Notes: generated by a model from the letters alone, not told the origin. Positions 1 through 4,972 are shown, numbered from the stretch's first letter. The stretch is 8,041 nt of DNA from Oscillospiraceae bacterium (GCA_017394475.1 JAFPYQ010000046.1:1-8041); one strand, 5' to 3'. A program made the numbers and translations.

Positions 1-137
1 GCTTTTAACAAGCAAGTGTGAGCCGCAGGCTCATTTCCATTCAGTAGGAGATTGAACTCCTACTGAATGGAAATATGGAACCCATGCCACTCAATGGCAT
101 GAACTGCCATTAGAGGCGGGGGACATAGCTTGCGGTT
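1..137 (+). other. Hairpin cluster, possible right end of an IS200/IS605-type element or structured RNA
   Basis: Consecutive stem-loops fill this stretch: TGAGCC/GGCTCA (19-24 with 28-33), a perfect 18-bp stem (33-50 with 57-74), CATGCCA/TGGCATG (83-89 with 95-101), and a looser long-range pairing AACTGC/GCGGTT (102-107 with 132-137, one G-T pair). None is followed by a T tract, so they are not simple terminators. A reading frame from base 2 ends in TGA at 53-55, inside the second stem (tail SKCEPQAHFHSVGD). A 3' coding end running into hairpins is how tnpB genes overlap their guide RNA and right end in IS200/IS605 elements. I cannot confirm the family from 17 residues; a different structured RNA is equally possible. 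Confidence 0.35.
33..74. repeat. Perfect 18-bp inverted repeat with 6-nt loop
   Basis: ATTTCCATTCAGTAGGAG (33-50) is the exact reverse complement of 57-74, with loop ATTGAA. It is the longest perfect short-loop stem in the window. With no T run after it, it fits a transposon-end or RNA structural hairpin better than a terminator. Confidence 0.85.
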
Positions 138-264
138 ATATATCTCCCGGTACATAAAATGTTCCACATTGAATTTTACCATATTACCGCAGATTTGTCA
201 AGGAACTGAGCATTTTTTGTTGTAGAAATTCACAAATCCGGGAGGCATAAATTGGTGCAAATGA

Positions 265-508
265 CTATGTGATGACAAGCTGACAAAAAGTATGGGGGCA
301 AATGATCAAGGCGGCGGTGTTTATGTTTATGGCACATTCATAATGACCGATGGTACGATAAGCAACAATACCGCATTATGGCGGAGAAGTGTTTGCTCGC
401 GGCATATTCTATCTCAGAAACGGAAGTGATACAACGCCGTTTGTGCCTGAAAACGCCATGAGCTATGACCCCGACAAGCGTATGTGGGTCACTAACGAAG
501 ATGATTGA
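265..508 (+). pseudogene. Frameshifted remnant of a repeat-rich surface/beta-helix protein
   Basis: From 304 the sequence reads DQGGGVYVYGTFIMTDGT and then ISNNTA, ending at 375. This is the GGGVYV..GTFTM..GTISNNTA repeat common in large secreted adhesin-like, polymorphic-outer-membrane-type proteins of gut Firmicutes. The frame then shifts by one base: from 377 it continues as YGGEVFARGIFYLRNGSD through to NEDD and TGA at 506-508. Joining the frames restores the expected NNTA-x-YGG spacing, so a small indel near 376 broke the gene. The frame is also closed upstream by TGA at 262-264, with no start or signal peptide. Only the last one to two repeats and the C-terminus survive; the gene is presumably non-functional. 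A terminator follows 28 bases downstream, as expected for the original gene end. Confidence 0.7.
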
Positions 509-536
509 TGATCCCATTCGGGACAGTCAAAAAACG

Positions 537-570
537 CAGAGGACAGTTCACGCTGTCCTCTGATTTTTTT
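537..570 (+). terminator. Intrinsic terminator after the surface-protein remnant
   Basis: A 10-bp stem CAGAGGACAG (537-546) / CTGTCCTCTG (553-562), loop TTCACG, is followed by A and seven Ts (564-570). It separates the remnant from the next promoter. Confidence 0.9.
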
Positions 571-589
571 GAAAATTACAGGAAGCTAC

Positions 590-618
590 TTGATTTTTGC
601 GTATAAATACTGTATAAT
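590..618 (+). promoter_or_regulatory. Sigma-A promoter of the Rpn-like gene
   Basis: TTGATT (590-595), 17-nt spacer, TATAAT (613-618). Transcription would start near 625 and give a leader of only about 25 nt before the ATG at 649. The purine-rich stretch at 627-641 (AAGAGG and a run of Gs) supplies the ribosome site. Confidence 0.8.
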
Positions 619-648
619 AGTATATAAAGAGGAACGGGGGGCGATAGG

Positions 649-1536
649 ATGAGCGAAGAAACAAAGGAATATGTGAGATCGCGCAGAGAGGCGAAAAACA
701 CAGTATTTGTGGATCTCTTTCAATTTCCCGAATACAGATATCAGCTTTTCAGAACACTGCATCCCGAAATGACCGATGTCAGCGAGGATGATGTTATAGA
801 GATAACTCTGCATCCTGTCATTCTAAACCACCCCTATAACGATCTGGGGCTGCTCGTTAAGGACAAGCTGCTGATCTTCGTTGAGGCACAGTCCACATGG
901 TCGATAAATATACTCATCCGCATAATGCTGTATCTTGCGCTGACATATCAGGATTACATAAACGAACATGAGCTTAATGTATACAGCACCACAAAGATAG
1001 ATCTGCCTGTTCCCGAGTTTTATGTGATATATACGGGCGATCATAAGGTCAAAAAGGATATTATCACACTCAAAGAGGATTTCTTCTGTAATAGGGAGAT
1101 AGGTATAGATCTTTCTGCGATGGTGATATATTCGGAGAACGAAAAGGATATAATCGGACAGTACATAATTTTCTGCCATGTCCTTGATGCACAGGTAAAA
1201 CTGTACGGGCGCACACAGAAGGCGATAGAGGAGACTATACGCATCTGCAAGGACAAAGGCGTTTTGAAGGAATACCTTACAGGACGGGAAAAGGAGGTAA
1301 TCACTATGACGATGACATTATTTGATCAGGATAAAGCAATGGAAATGTATACGAAGGAGATTGAGCGGAAAAGTGAAGCAAGAGGAGCGATAAAGGGCGC
1401 TGTAGAAGTATATCAGGAACTTGGTACTTCATTTGCAGATACCATAAAAATGATTGCAAAAAAGTTTGGCTTTACTCTTGAAAAATCGGAAGATCAGGTG
1501 AAGACCTACTGGAAAGGCCAAATTCCCACAGCTTGA
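649..1536 (+). CDS. Rpn-family PD-(D/E)XK nuclease / transposase-like protein
   Basis: A 295-aa protein of the Rpn (recombination-promoting nuclease, PD-(D/E)XK) type. The N-terminal half has the family layout: KNTVFVDLFQFPEY (about 17-30), then NDLGLLVKDKLLIFVEAQS (64-82), which supplies the likely catalytic Asp65 and Glu79-x-Gln81, then a helix with Arg91 (LIRIMLYLALTYQDY). A central region follows (about 120-210). The tail from GREKEV (212-217) to the end is predicted mostly helical and HTH-like (SFADTIKMIAKKFGF). Known Rpn proteins are DNA endonucleases; E. coli members promote recombination and can be toxic or anti-phage. The ATG at 649 sits about 7 nt after a G-rich ribosome site and close behind a promoter, so the start is secure. 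No transposon ends flank the gene, so 'transposase' in family names is probably misleading. The tail is duplicated downstream, and a strong internal ribosome site precedes Met220. Confidence 0.8.
   Translation: MSEETKEYVRSRREAKNTVFVDLFQFPEYRYQLFRTLHPEMTDVSEDDVIEITLHPVILNHPYNDLGLLVKDKLLIFVEAQSTWSINILIRIMLYLALTYQDYINEHELNVYSTTKIDLPVPEFYVIYTGDHKVKKDIITLKEDFFCNREIGIDLSAMVIYSENEKDIIGQYIIFCHVLDAQVKLYGRTQKAIEETIRICKDKGVLKEYLTGREKEVITMTMTLFDQDKAMEMYTKEIERKSEARGAIKGAVEVYQELGTSFADTIKMIAKKFGFTLEKSEDQVKTYWKGQIPTA
1306..1536 (+). CDS. Possible intragenic C-terminal small protein of the Rpn-like gene (76 aa)
   Basis: Inside the Rpn-like gene the bases AAAAGGAGGT (1290-1299) form a near-perfect Shine-Dalgarno site, 8 nt before an in-frame ATG at 1306 (Met220). 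Translation there would release residues 220-295 as a separate 76-aa helical protein. In E. coli, Rpn nucleases are known to have internal starts giving small C-terminal proteins (RpnS) that bind and block the full-length nuclease; this would be the equivalent. Support: the same ribosome site and ATG serve the stand-alone copy at 1609. Against: the site encodes REKEV, which may be conserved for protein reasons alone. Use of this start is inferred, not shown. Confidence 0.45.
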   Translation: MTMTLFDQDKAMEMYTKEIERKSEARGAIKGAVEVYQELGTSFADTIKMIAKKFGFTLEKSEDQVKTYWKGQIPTA

Positions 1537-1608
1537 TATAGGGAAGCAGATATTAGCATTGATCTCCATAGTATCATGAAAACAGGACGGGAAAAGGAGG
1601 TAATCACT

Positions 1609-1827
1609 ATGACGATGACATTATTTGATCAGGATAAAGCAATGGAAATGTATACGAAGGAGATAACTCGCAATACTGAGATCAAGACTGCTGTCGAAGT
1701 CTATCAGGAAGTGGGCACCTCGTTTCCGGATACAATCAAGATTATTGCAAAGAAATTTGGATTTACTCAAGATAAATCAAAAGATCAGGTAAAAGCATAC
1801 TGGAAAGGACAAATTCCCACAGCTTGA
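1609..1827 (+). CDS. Stand-alone duplicate of the Rpn C-terminal domain (72 aa), candidate inhibitor
   Basis: This 72-aa protein matches residues 220-295 of the upstream nuclease (TMTLFDQDKAMEMYTKEI, then AVEVYQE.GTSF.DTIK.IAKKFGFT) but has no nuclease core. The start is set at 1609 because GGAGG at 1596-1600 lies 8 nt upstream; the in-frame ATG at 1576 has no ribosome site and lies in the duplicated terminator arm. In the alignable middle, 14 codons differ synonymously and 7 change an amino acid, so the protein appears to have been kept under selection. No promoter is visible between the two genes, so it is probably co-transcribed from 590-618. The tail of Rpn proteins is where intragenic inhibitors bind in E. 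coli, so a role as a partner or antitoxin of the 295-aa protein is plausible but unproven. A decaying duplicate is the alternative. Confidence 0.6.
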   Translation: MTMTLFDQDKAMEMYTKEITRNTEIKTAVEVYQEVGTSFPDTIKIIAKKFGFTQDKSKDQVKAYWKGQIPTA

Positions 1828-1854
1828 TATAGGGAAGCAGATATTAGCATTGAT

Positions 1855-1897
1855 CCCCATAGTATCATGAAAAATGGTACTATGGGGTTCTTTTTTT
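1855..1897 (+). terminator. Intrinsic terminator of the Rpn-like unit
   Basis: A perfect 10-bp stem CCCCATAGTA (1855-1864) / TACTATGGGG (1878-1887), 13-nt loop, is followed by TTCTTTTTTT. The left arm also occurs, with one change, at the end of copy 1 (1564-1573), without a right arm, so copy 1 cannot terminate and transcription should run on into the 72-aa gene. Confidence 0.92.
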
Positions 1898-2118
1898 CTT
1901 TTTGCCGACAAAACCCATGAACGGCAGTTCATATATTCCTTGTATCTTGCTTAGGCACGCCCGCTATATCATATCCCGGGCCATCACCTCCGCTGATATT
2001 TTTGCGCAAATCCATCAATATGATGATATACAATATGCAATATTTATTATTATGCTATATGCACAATGAATTATTTGCAATTTTGTATAATTTTTAGCTT
2101 ACATTTCCCGTTTATCTC
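1898..2118. other. AT-rich intergenic region, no gene seen
   Basis: No coding region is supported here. Short symmetrical elements are present: ATGAAC-ggca-GTTCAT (1917-1932), the 10-bp palindrome TTTGCGCAAA (2001-2010), and an AT-rich tract with ATATGCA/TGCAA words between about 2020 and 2090. On the minus strand GGAGGTGATG lies near 1983-1996 but the frame closes after six codons. The AT richness matches the leader of the following small gene; nothing more specific can be claimed. Confidence 0.5.
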
Positions 2119-2147
2119 TTGACAAAATGAAATATTTTTGCTATACT
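2119..2147 (+). promoter_or_regulatory. Consensus sigma-A promoter of the KTR gene
   Basis: TTGACA (2119-2124), 17-nt spacer, TATACT (2142-2147). The transcript would begin near 2154, about 42 nt before the ATG at 2196. Confidence 0.88.
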
Positions 2148-2195
2148 TGATTCAGACCCGATACGGGGGATACAATACAAAAGGGGGGGATCTGC

Positions 2196-2363
2196 ATGGT
2201 CTCAGATATGCTCGTCCCGCTTATCTGCCCGCATTGCAGGCAGAAGTCGGGAGTTTTCGTTTACAGGCACACAAAGATGACGGATTTTCCGTTATTCTGC
2301 AAAAAATGCAAAACAACTACCACAATAACCTATCCTGAGCCTGAGAGCCGCACGACCGCATAA
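2196..2363 (+). CDS. Cysteine-rich KTR-family zinc-ribbon protein (55 aa)
   Basis: A 55-aa protein with two CxxC knuckles, C11-P-H-C14 and C35-K-K-C38, separated by a K/R-rich segment and the FPLFCKKCKT motif, with an EPESRT-type tail. This matches the small Cys_rich_KTR proteins (typical motifs FPLFCPKC and EPDAKTQSR) often carried on conjugative elements and prophages of Firmicutes. The four cysteines should bind one zinc; the function of the family is not established. ATG 2196 is chosen because AAGGGGGGG (2181-2189) lies 6 nt upstream. A longer alternative frame here starts at 2138, inside the promoter, and is rejected. The gene has its own promoter and terminator, and its TAA stop lies in the terminator loop. 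It marks this stretch as mobile-element derived. Confidence 0.82.
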   Translation: MVSDMLVPLICPHCRQKSGVFVYRHTKMTDFPLFCKKCKTTTTITYPEPESRTTA

Positions 2364-2382
2364 GCGGTCTGCGGCTCTTTTT
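2344..2382 (+). terminator. Strong terminator overlapping the KTR stop codon
   Basis: AGAGCCGCA (2344-2352) pairs with TGCGGCTCT (2370-2378). After a one-base bulge, GACCGC (2354-2359) pairs with GCGGTC (2364-2369), leaving the loop ATAA, which contains the stop codon TAA (2361-2363). Five Ts end at 2382. In all, 15 bp of stem with one bulge. Confidence 0.93.
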
Positions 2383-2395
2383 CATGAGATACGCA

Positions 2396-2414
2396 TTATC
2401 ACGGGCTGTGATAA
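2396..2414. promoter_or_regulatory. Operator-like inverted repeat before the replication module
   Basis: TTATCAC-gggct-GTGATAA is a perfect 7-bp inverted repeat with a 5-nt centre, 36 bases before the ATG at 2450. The size and symmetry fit a dimeric repressor site. I see no convincing -35/-10 pair around it, so the promoter it would control is not identified. Confidence 0.4.
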
Positions 2415-2449
2415 AGGGGCAGATCCAAAACAGATAAGGAGTAAAAGAT

Positions 2450-3328
2450 ATGAGGGAAAACGGATTTAAACAGTTAAAAGCCTTTACGTTCTATACCAAG
2501 ACACTTGTTATGATGTCGTCATTGTCGGACGAGAACATCGGGATGATCGTGAGAATGATAACAGATTATTATTCGGGAAAGGCGAGACCCGACACCGATG
2601 ATATCGACAATGCAGCGGTATCAATGCTCATTGATGAACTGTGCAGCTGCATAGATAATGCAGAGAAGAAAAGGCAGAGAAATTCCGATGCAGGGAAAAA
2701 AGCAATGGCGTCGAGATACAGCGAAGATGTGACCGGATCACAACCAGATCCTAACCAAAACCTAACGCCGTTAGAATTTGGTTATAACCAAACGCTAACT
2801 ACAAAGACAAAGACAAGTACAAAGACAAAAACAAATACAAAAGATAAAGACAATAACACAGAAAATGTTTCTTTAAGCATCATAGATGCTTCGTCGGATA
2901 ACTCCGACGCGGCAGCCGGAAAGCGGCAGAAATCAGATGATAATATCGCATATTTTGTCATAAAGATGTACAACAGCATTTGTGTTTCTTTGCCCGAGGT
3001 CAAAAAAATATCTCAAAGACGGATAAACAACATAAAAGCAAGGCTGAAATTGTACAGCATAGATGATTTTTGTACTGTATTCACCAAGGCAGAACAGAGC
3101 CGGTTTTTAAAGGGCGGCGGAAGTCAGAACTTCATAGCGGATTTTGACTGGCTCACAAGAGACAGTTCTATGGCTAAGGTCATTGACGGAAAGTATGACG
3201 ATGACCCGAATGGCAATTATCAGCAAAAACTGCCTGACAGCAATTTTACACAGCAAATGCGGATGCTTGAAGAATACAGGCAGAGATTTCTTGCGGAAGA
3301 AAGGATGGTATCAAATGACCAAGTCTGA
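2450..3328 (+). CDS. Phage/mobile-element replisome organizer-like protein (DUF6291-type N-terminus)
   Basis: A 292-aa replication-initiation protein of the phage replisome-organizer kind. The N-terminal domain (about 8-85: AFTFYTKTLVMMSSLSDENIGMIVR, then GKARPDTDDIDN and a K/R-rich helix) resembles DUF6291 proteins of phages and integrative elements. Residues about 95-140 are a low-complexity K/T/N linker. The C-terminal domain (about 165-250: VIKMYNSICVSLPEVKKIS, NNIKARLKLYSIDDF, AEQSRFLKGG, NFIADFDWLTRD.SMAKVIDGKYDDD) matches the usual end of these proteins, which recruits helicase loader and helicase. AAGGAG (2436-2441) lies 8 nt before the ATG. The linker region of the gene contains palindromes and A-rich repeats that may be the origin itself. 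It overlaps the next gene by 14 bases, indicating an operon. Confidence 0.75.
   Translation: MRENGFKQLKAFTFYTKTLVMMSSLSDENIGMIVRMITDYYSGKARPDTDDIDNAAVSMLIDELCSCIDNAEKKRQRNSDAGKKAMASRYSEDVTGSQPDPNQNLTPLEFGYNQTLTTKTKTSTKTKTNTKDKDNNTENVSLSIIDASSDNSDAAAGKRQKSDDNIAYFVIKMYNSICVSLPEVKKISQRRINNIKARLKLYSIDDFCTVFTKAEQSRFLKGGGSQNFIADFDWLTRDSSMAKVIDGKYDDDPNGNYQQKLPDSNFTQQMRMLEEYRQRFLAEERMVSNDQV
2751..2860. other. Candidate replication origin inside the replisome-organizer gene
   Basis: Within the coding sequence there is a cluster of CTAAC half-sites (2751-2755, 2762-2766, 2795-2799, and the inverted GTTAG 2770-2774). There is also a perfect 16-bp palindrome TTTGGTTATAACCAAA (2777-2792), then a purine-rich run of ACAAAGACAA-type repeats (about 2800-2857) with almost no G+C pairing strength. 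Binding sites next to an easily melted tract inside the initiator gene is the classic arrangement of phage origins such as those of SPP1 and lactococcal phages. The repeats also encode the K/T linker, so coding low complexity is the competing explanation. Confidence 0.5.
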
Positions 3329-3797
3329 ATTTATGACATTGACGATGACCATAAAAGGCTATTTCCCGAAGGAGAAAGAGCTTTTCTCCAATCCTGTGCA
3401 GCTGGAATTGTGGTATCCCATGCTCTCAGACCTTGATCTCAATAAAACGCTGGCATTCGTCCAGGAATATGCACGAAACAGCAACTTCTCCCCATCCATC
3501 GCCGAGATACGCGGATCTTTCGACAAGGAGAAAGCGGATAACTGGCAGCAGCTGTACGAACACTCAATGAAGATCATCGCGCGGTACGGCATATACAACG
3601 AACAGGGCGGCATGGATGCACTTGACGATATATCACGGGAGATAGTCGGTCGCATAGGATACAGGCGGATATGCAACTCCGATGAGCATGACCCGTATAT
3701 CAGGAACGAGTTCAGGGAGACCTGGAAGGATGTGTCGGAATATTCCGGGTGCCTGCAGCTTGCGGGAGTTGATATGAAATGCCTGACGCAGAAGTAA
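3315..3797 (+). CDS. Replicative helicase loader/inhibitor (phage G39P-like)
   Basis: A 160-aa protein resembling the G39P family (SPP1 gp39), small proteins that bind the replicative DNA helicase and deliver it to the origin-bound initiator. Visible family features: an N-terminal EFMTLTMTIKGYFP helix (5-18), ELWYPMLSDLDLNKTLAFVQEYARN (31-55) and the NFSPSIAEIRGSF signature (57-69). The C-terminus (about 75-160) is longer than in SPP1 gp39 (126 aa) and not recognised. The start at 3315 is preferred over the upstream in-frame ATG at 3144, because that extension lies wholly inside the preceding gene in another frame and looks like a shadow. AAGGA (3301-3305) is 9 nt upstream of 3315, and ATG/TGA overlap gives translational coupling. 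Position directly after the initiator supports the call. Confidence 0.72.
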   Translation: MTKSEFMTLTMTIKGYFPKEKELFSNPVQLELWYPMLSDLDLNKTLAFVQEYARNSNFSPSIAEIRGSFDKEKADNWQQLYEHSMKIIARYGIYNEQGGMDALDDISREIVGRIGYRRICNSDEHDPYIRNEFRETWKDVSEYSGCLQLAGVDMKCLTQK

Positions 3798-4501
3798 AGT
3801 TCAGAGAAGTGACAGACAAAGAGTTCCGACAGATGATGGACACCGAAAAGGCCGCATACCTCCTCACACTGCCCGCAAGAGTGCCGTCGGACAGCAGCCG
3901 GGAGAAATGGCGGAAATGCCTTGAATTTGCACGGATGAGGGCACACACCGTCAGCATCACCGGATTCCGGGAGGATAAGTCGGAAAAGGAGCTGCGGGAG
4001 CTTGAAGCGGCAGCGGGCAGGATATCGGATACCGGACACTCCGGGGATGGTCTTGCAGAGATAAAAAAATACACGCGGCGAGGCTGTTTCGATGCGGTAA
4101 GGTTCATAGAGGACAGGCGCAGAGCAAAGGCGTTATGGGACGGGCACATCCTGTCCGCGGAGGATGTGCAGGCAGCCCGTGAGATGATGGCACAGGGCAC
4201 GCCAAAGGAGGATATACACGATACCATCAAGGCACAGCAGCGGGAACGGCTCATAATACGGACACGGGAACAGGCAAAGCGGATGAATGCCACACCGGGG
4301 AAACGGCAGCAGCCATACTGCGTACTGTGCATGAACCGCGGATATAATGCGGTGGTGGAGAATGAGATATTCATATCCTTGCAGATATGCGACTGTCTGA
4401 AACGGTACGAACAGTCCATGGACAAAATGCGGGATGAAGAAAAGGCTGTGAAGCTTAAAAGGGAGGATGAGCGACGGACAGCAGAACGGGCAGTAAGATA
4501 A
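3779..4501 (+). CDS. Unrecognised replication-module protein with C-terminal cysteine motif
   Basis: A 240-aa, charged, largely helical protein starting 19 bases inside the end of the helicase-loader gene, with GGGAG (3764-3768) 10 nt upstream; clearly the third gene of the operon. The N-terminal two thirds (1-170) show no motif I recognise. Residues 181-206 hold C181-x2-C184-M-N-R-G-Y ... C204-x-C206, a spacing like the CxxC-x-x-x-G-(W/Y)...CxC zinc knuckle at the front of phage DnaC-type helicase loaders. There is no Walker A (GxxGxGK) motif, so it is not a complete DnaC. The last 30 residues are a K/R/E-rich coiled-coil-like tail. It may be a helicase-loader accessory protein, a relic fusion, or a new family; function unknown. 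Confidence 0.65.
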   Translation: MPDAEVKFREVTDKEFRQMMDTEKAAYLLTLPARVPSDSSREKWRKCLEFARMRAHTVSITGFREDKSEKELRELEAAAGRISDTGHSGDGLAEIKKYTRRGCFDAVRFIEDRRRAKALWDGHILSAEDVQAAREMMAQGTPKEDIHDTIKAQQRERLIIRTREQAKRMNATPGKRQQPYCVLCMNRGYNAVVENEIFISLQICDCLKRYEQSMDKMRDEEKAVKLKREDERRTAERAVR

Positions 4502-4508
4502 GCATCGG

Positions 4509-4533
4509 AAGGACAGGGGGCGAAAGTCCTTTT
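4509..4533 (+). terminator. Weak terminator-like hairpin after the replication module
   Basis: AAGGAC (4509-4514) / GTCCTT (4526-4531) with an 11-nt loop and only four Ts (4530-4533). It is short, so termination would be partial. It lies just after the stop at 4501. Confidence 0.4.
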
Positions 4534-4549
4534 GAGATCATCAGTAACG

Positions 4550-4624
4550 CGGAACGTTTACTTTGTGCGTAACTGTGGTTTTTGTGTTGATACTATGCTT
4601 TTTCGGAACGGTTACTTTGTGTGT
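4550..4624. repeat. Two 21-bp imperfect direct repeats
   Basis: The word CGGAACGKTTACTTTGTG followed by YGT occurs at 4550-4570 and 4604-4624 with two mismatches, 54 bases apart. The second copy also forms GGAAC...GTTCC (4605-4609 / 4623-4627). No gene is present; these could be regulatory half-sites, recombination scars or the junction of the mobile segment. Confidence 0.6.
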
Positions 4625-4630
4625 TCCTGC

Positions 4631-4667
4631 GCTCCTGCGGAGCGTGGACTGTATCCACAGTCCTTTT
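4631..4667 (+). terminator. Double hairpin with short T tract
   Basis: GCTCC-tgc-GGAGC (4631-4643) is followed immediately by GGACTGT-atcc-ACAGTCC (4646-4663) and TTTT (4664-4667). The second hairpin is a compact 7-bp terminator candidate on the plus strand, backing up the weak one at 4509-4533. Confidence 0.55.
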
Positions 4668-4751
4668 AGCCGCCGACCCGTTTGCGATCTTGATATGTTT
4701 GCTTTGAATTGCTTTTAATACAGTTCCAAGCTTTTGGTCGGCGGCTTTTTT
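4668..4751 (+). terminator. Long-loop terminator-like stem (11 bp, 57-nt loop, six Ts)
   Basis: AGCCGCCGACC (4668-4678) is the perfect complement of GGTCGGCGGCT (4736-4746), directly followed by Ts to 4751. The 57-nt loop is unusually long for a plain terminator, so this may be a small structured RNA or attenuator. No coding region follows on the plus strand. Confidence 0.5.
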
Positions 4752-4905
4752 GGACGCTTTCTTTGGCTTGTTGTCTGCTTTTTTTGACTTTGCTGTTGGC
4801 TTGTGCTGCGGCGGAACTTTGTTCCGCTATGCGGGGTTTCACCCCACACCCCACAAGGGGTTCTACCCCTTGACCCCATTCTTCTATTGCCTTTACTGCC
4901 GTTCA
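4752..4905. other. Non-coding region with low-complexity tract and G/C-block hairpins
   Basis: A T/G-rich tract (4752-4805) is followed by stacked short stems: GCGGAAC-ttt-GTTCCGC (4811-4827), GGGGT-ttc-ACCCC (4833-4845), CCCC-acaa-GGGG (4849-4860) and AAGGGG-ttcta-CCCCTT (4855-4871). Such alternating GGGG/CCCC blocks often occur next to mobilisation genes of Firmicutes elements. Minus-strand frames through it are Lys/Gln/Arg-rich with no ribosome site and are not called as genes. Confidence 0.45.
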
Positions 4906-4942
4906 CAAAAGTGACGGCTGCCTGCATAACAGACAGCCGTCA
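4905..4942 (-). terminator. Terminator of amt (minus strand)
   Basis: A 9-bp stem TGACGGCTG (4912-4920) / CAGCCGTCA (4934-4942) lies 30 bases past the amt stop. Read on the minus strand it is followed by ACTTTTG, a short T run. Stem quality is good, the T tract modest. Confidence 0.65.
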
Positions 4943-4972
4943 GGTTTATTATGACAGTGTATCAGTCATTTG

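Larger units (their letters stand above)
1279..1873 (+). repeat. Tandem duplication of the Rpn C-terminal segment with a diverged middle
   Basis: Copy 1 is about 1279-1581 and copy 2 about 1582-1873. The first 83 bases are identical (1279-1361 vs 1582-1664). The last 76 differ at two positions (1507-1582 vs 1798-1873). The middles (1362-1506 vs 1665-1797) are only about 78% identical over the alignable 108 bases, and copy 2 lacks 12 bases (4 codons). Identical ends with a diverged centre suggest recombination or conversion with another family member rather than a simple recent slippage. Confidence 0.9.

Noticed and set aside
1576..1608. Upstream ATG for the stand-alone 72-aa gene
   Set aside because: No ribosome site precedes 1576, and the extra 11 codons include the ribosome site of the better start at 1609.
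1983..2000. Minus-strand ribosome site GGAGGTGATG as a gene start
   Set aside because: The ATG is only two bases from the GGAGG and the frame closes after six codons.
2138..2338. 66-aa frame across the KTR gene
   Set aside because: It begins inside the promoter and is out of frame with the zinc-ribbon protein, which has the better ribosome site and family match.
2800..2857. CRISPR-like or microsatellite array
   Set aside because: The repeats are short, irregular and lie in a coding linker; there are no spacers of constant length.
3144..3314. Longer start for the helicase-loader gene
   Set aside because: The extension lies entirely inside the replisome-organizer gene in another frame, is not like the family, and 3315 has a ribosome site and the typical overlap with the preceding stop.
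3359..4425. Long minus-strand frames (226 and 237 aa) opposite the replication genes
   Set aside because: They are antisense shadows, rich in Cys/Ser/Arg, without ribosome sites, overlapping each other and two well-supported plus-strand genes.
4666..4927. Two minus-strand Lys/Gln/Arg-rich frames (62 and 70 aa)
   Set aside because: Low-complexity translations of T-rich and hairpin DNA in two overlapping frames, with no ribosome site or recognisable domain.
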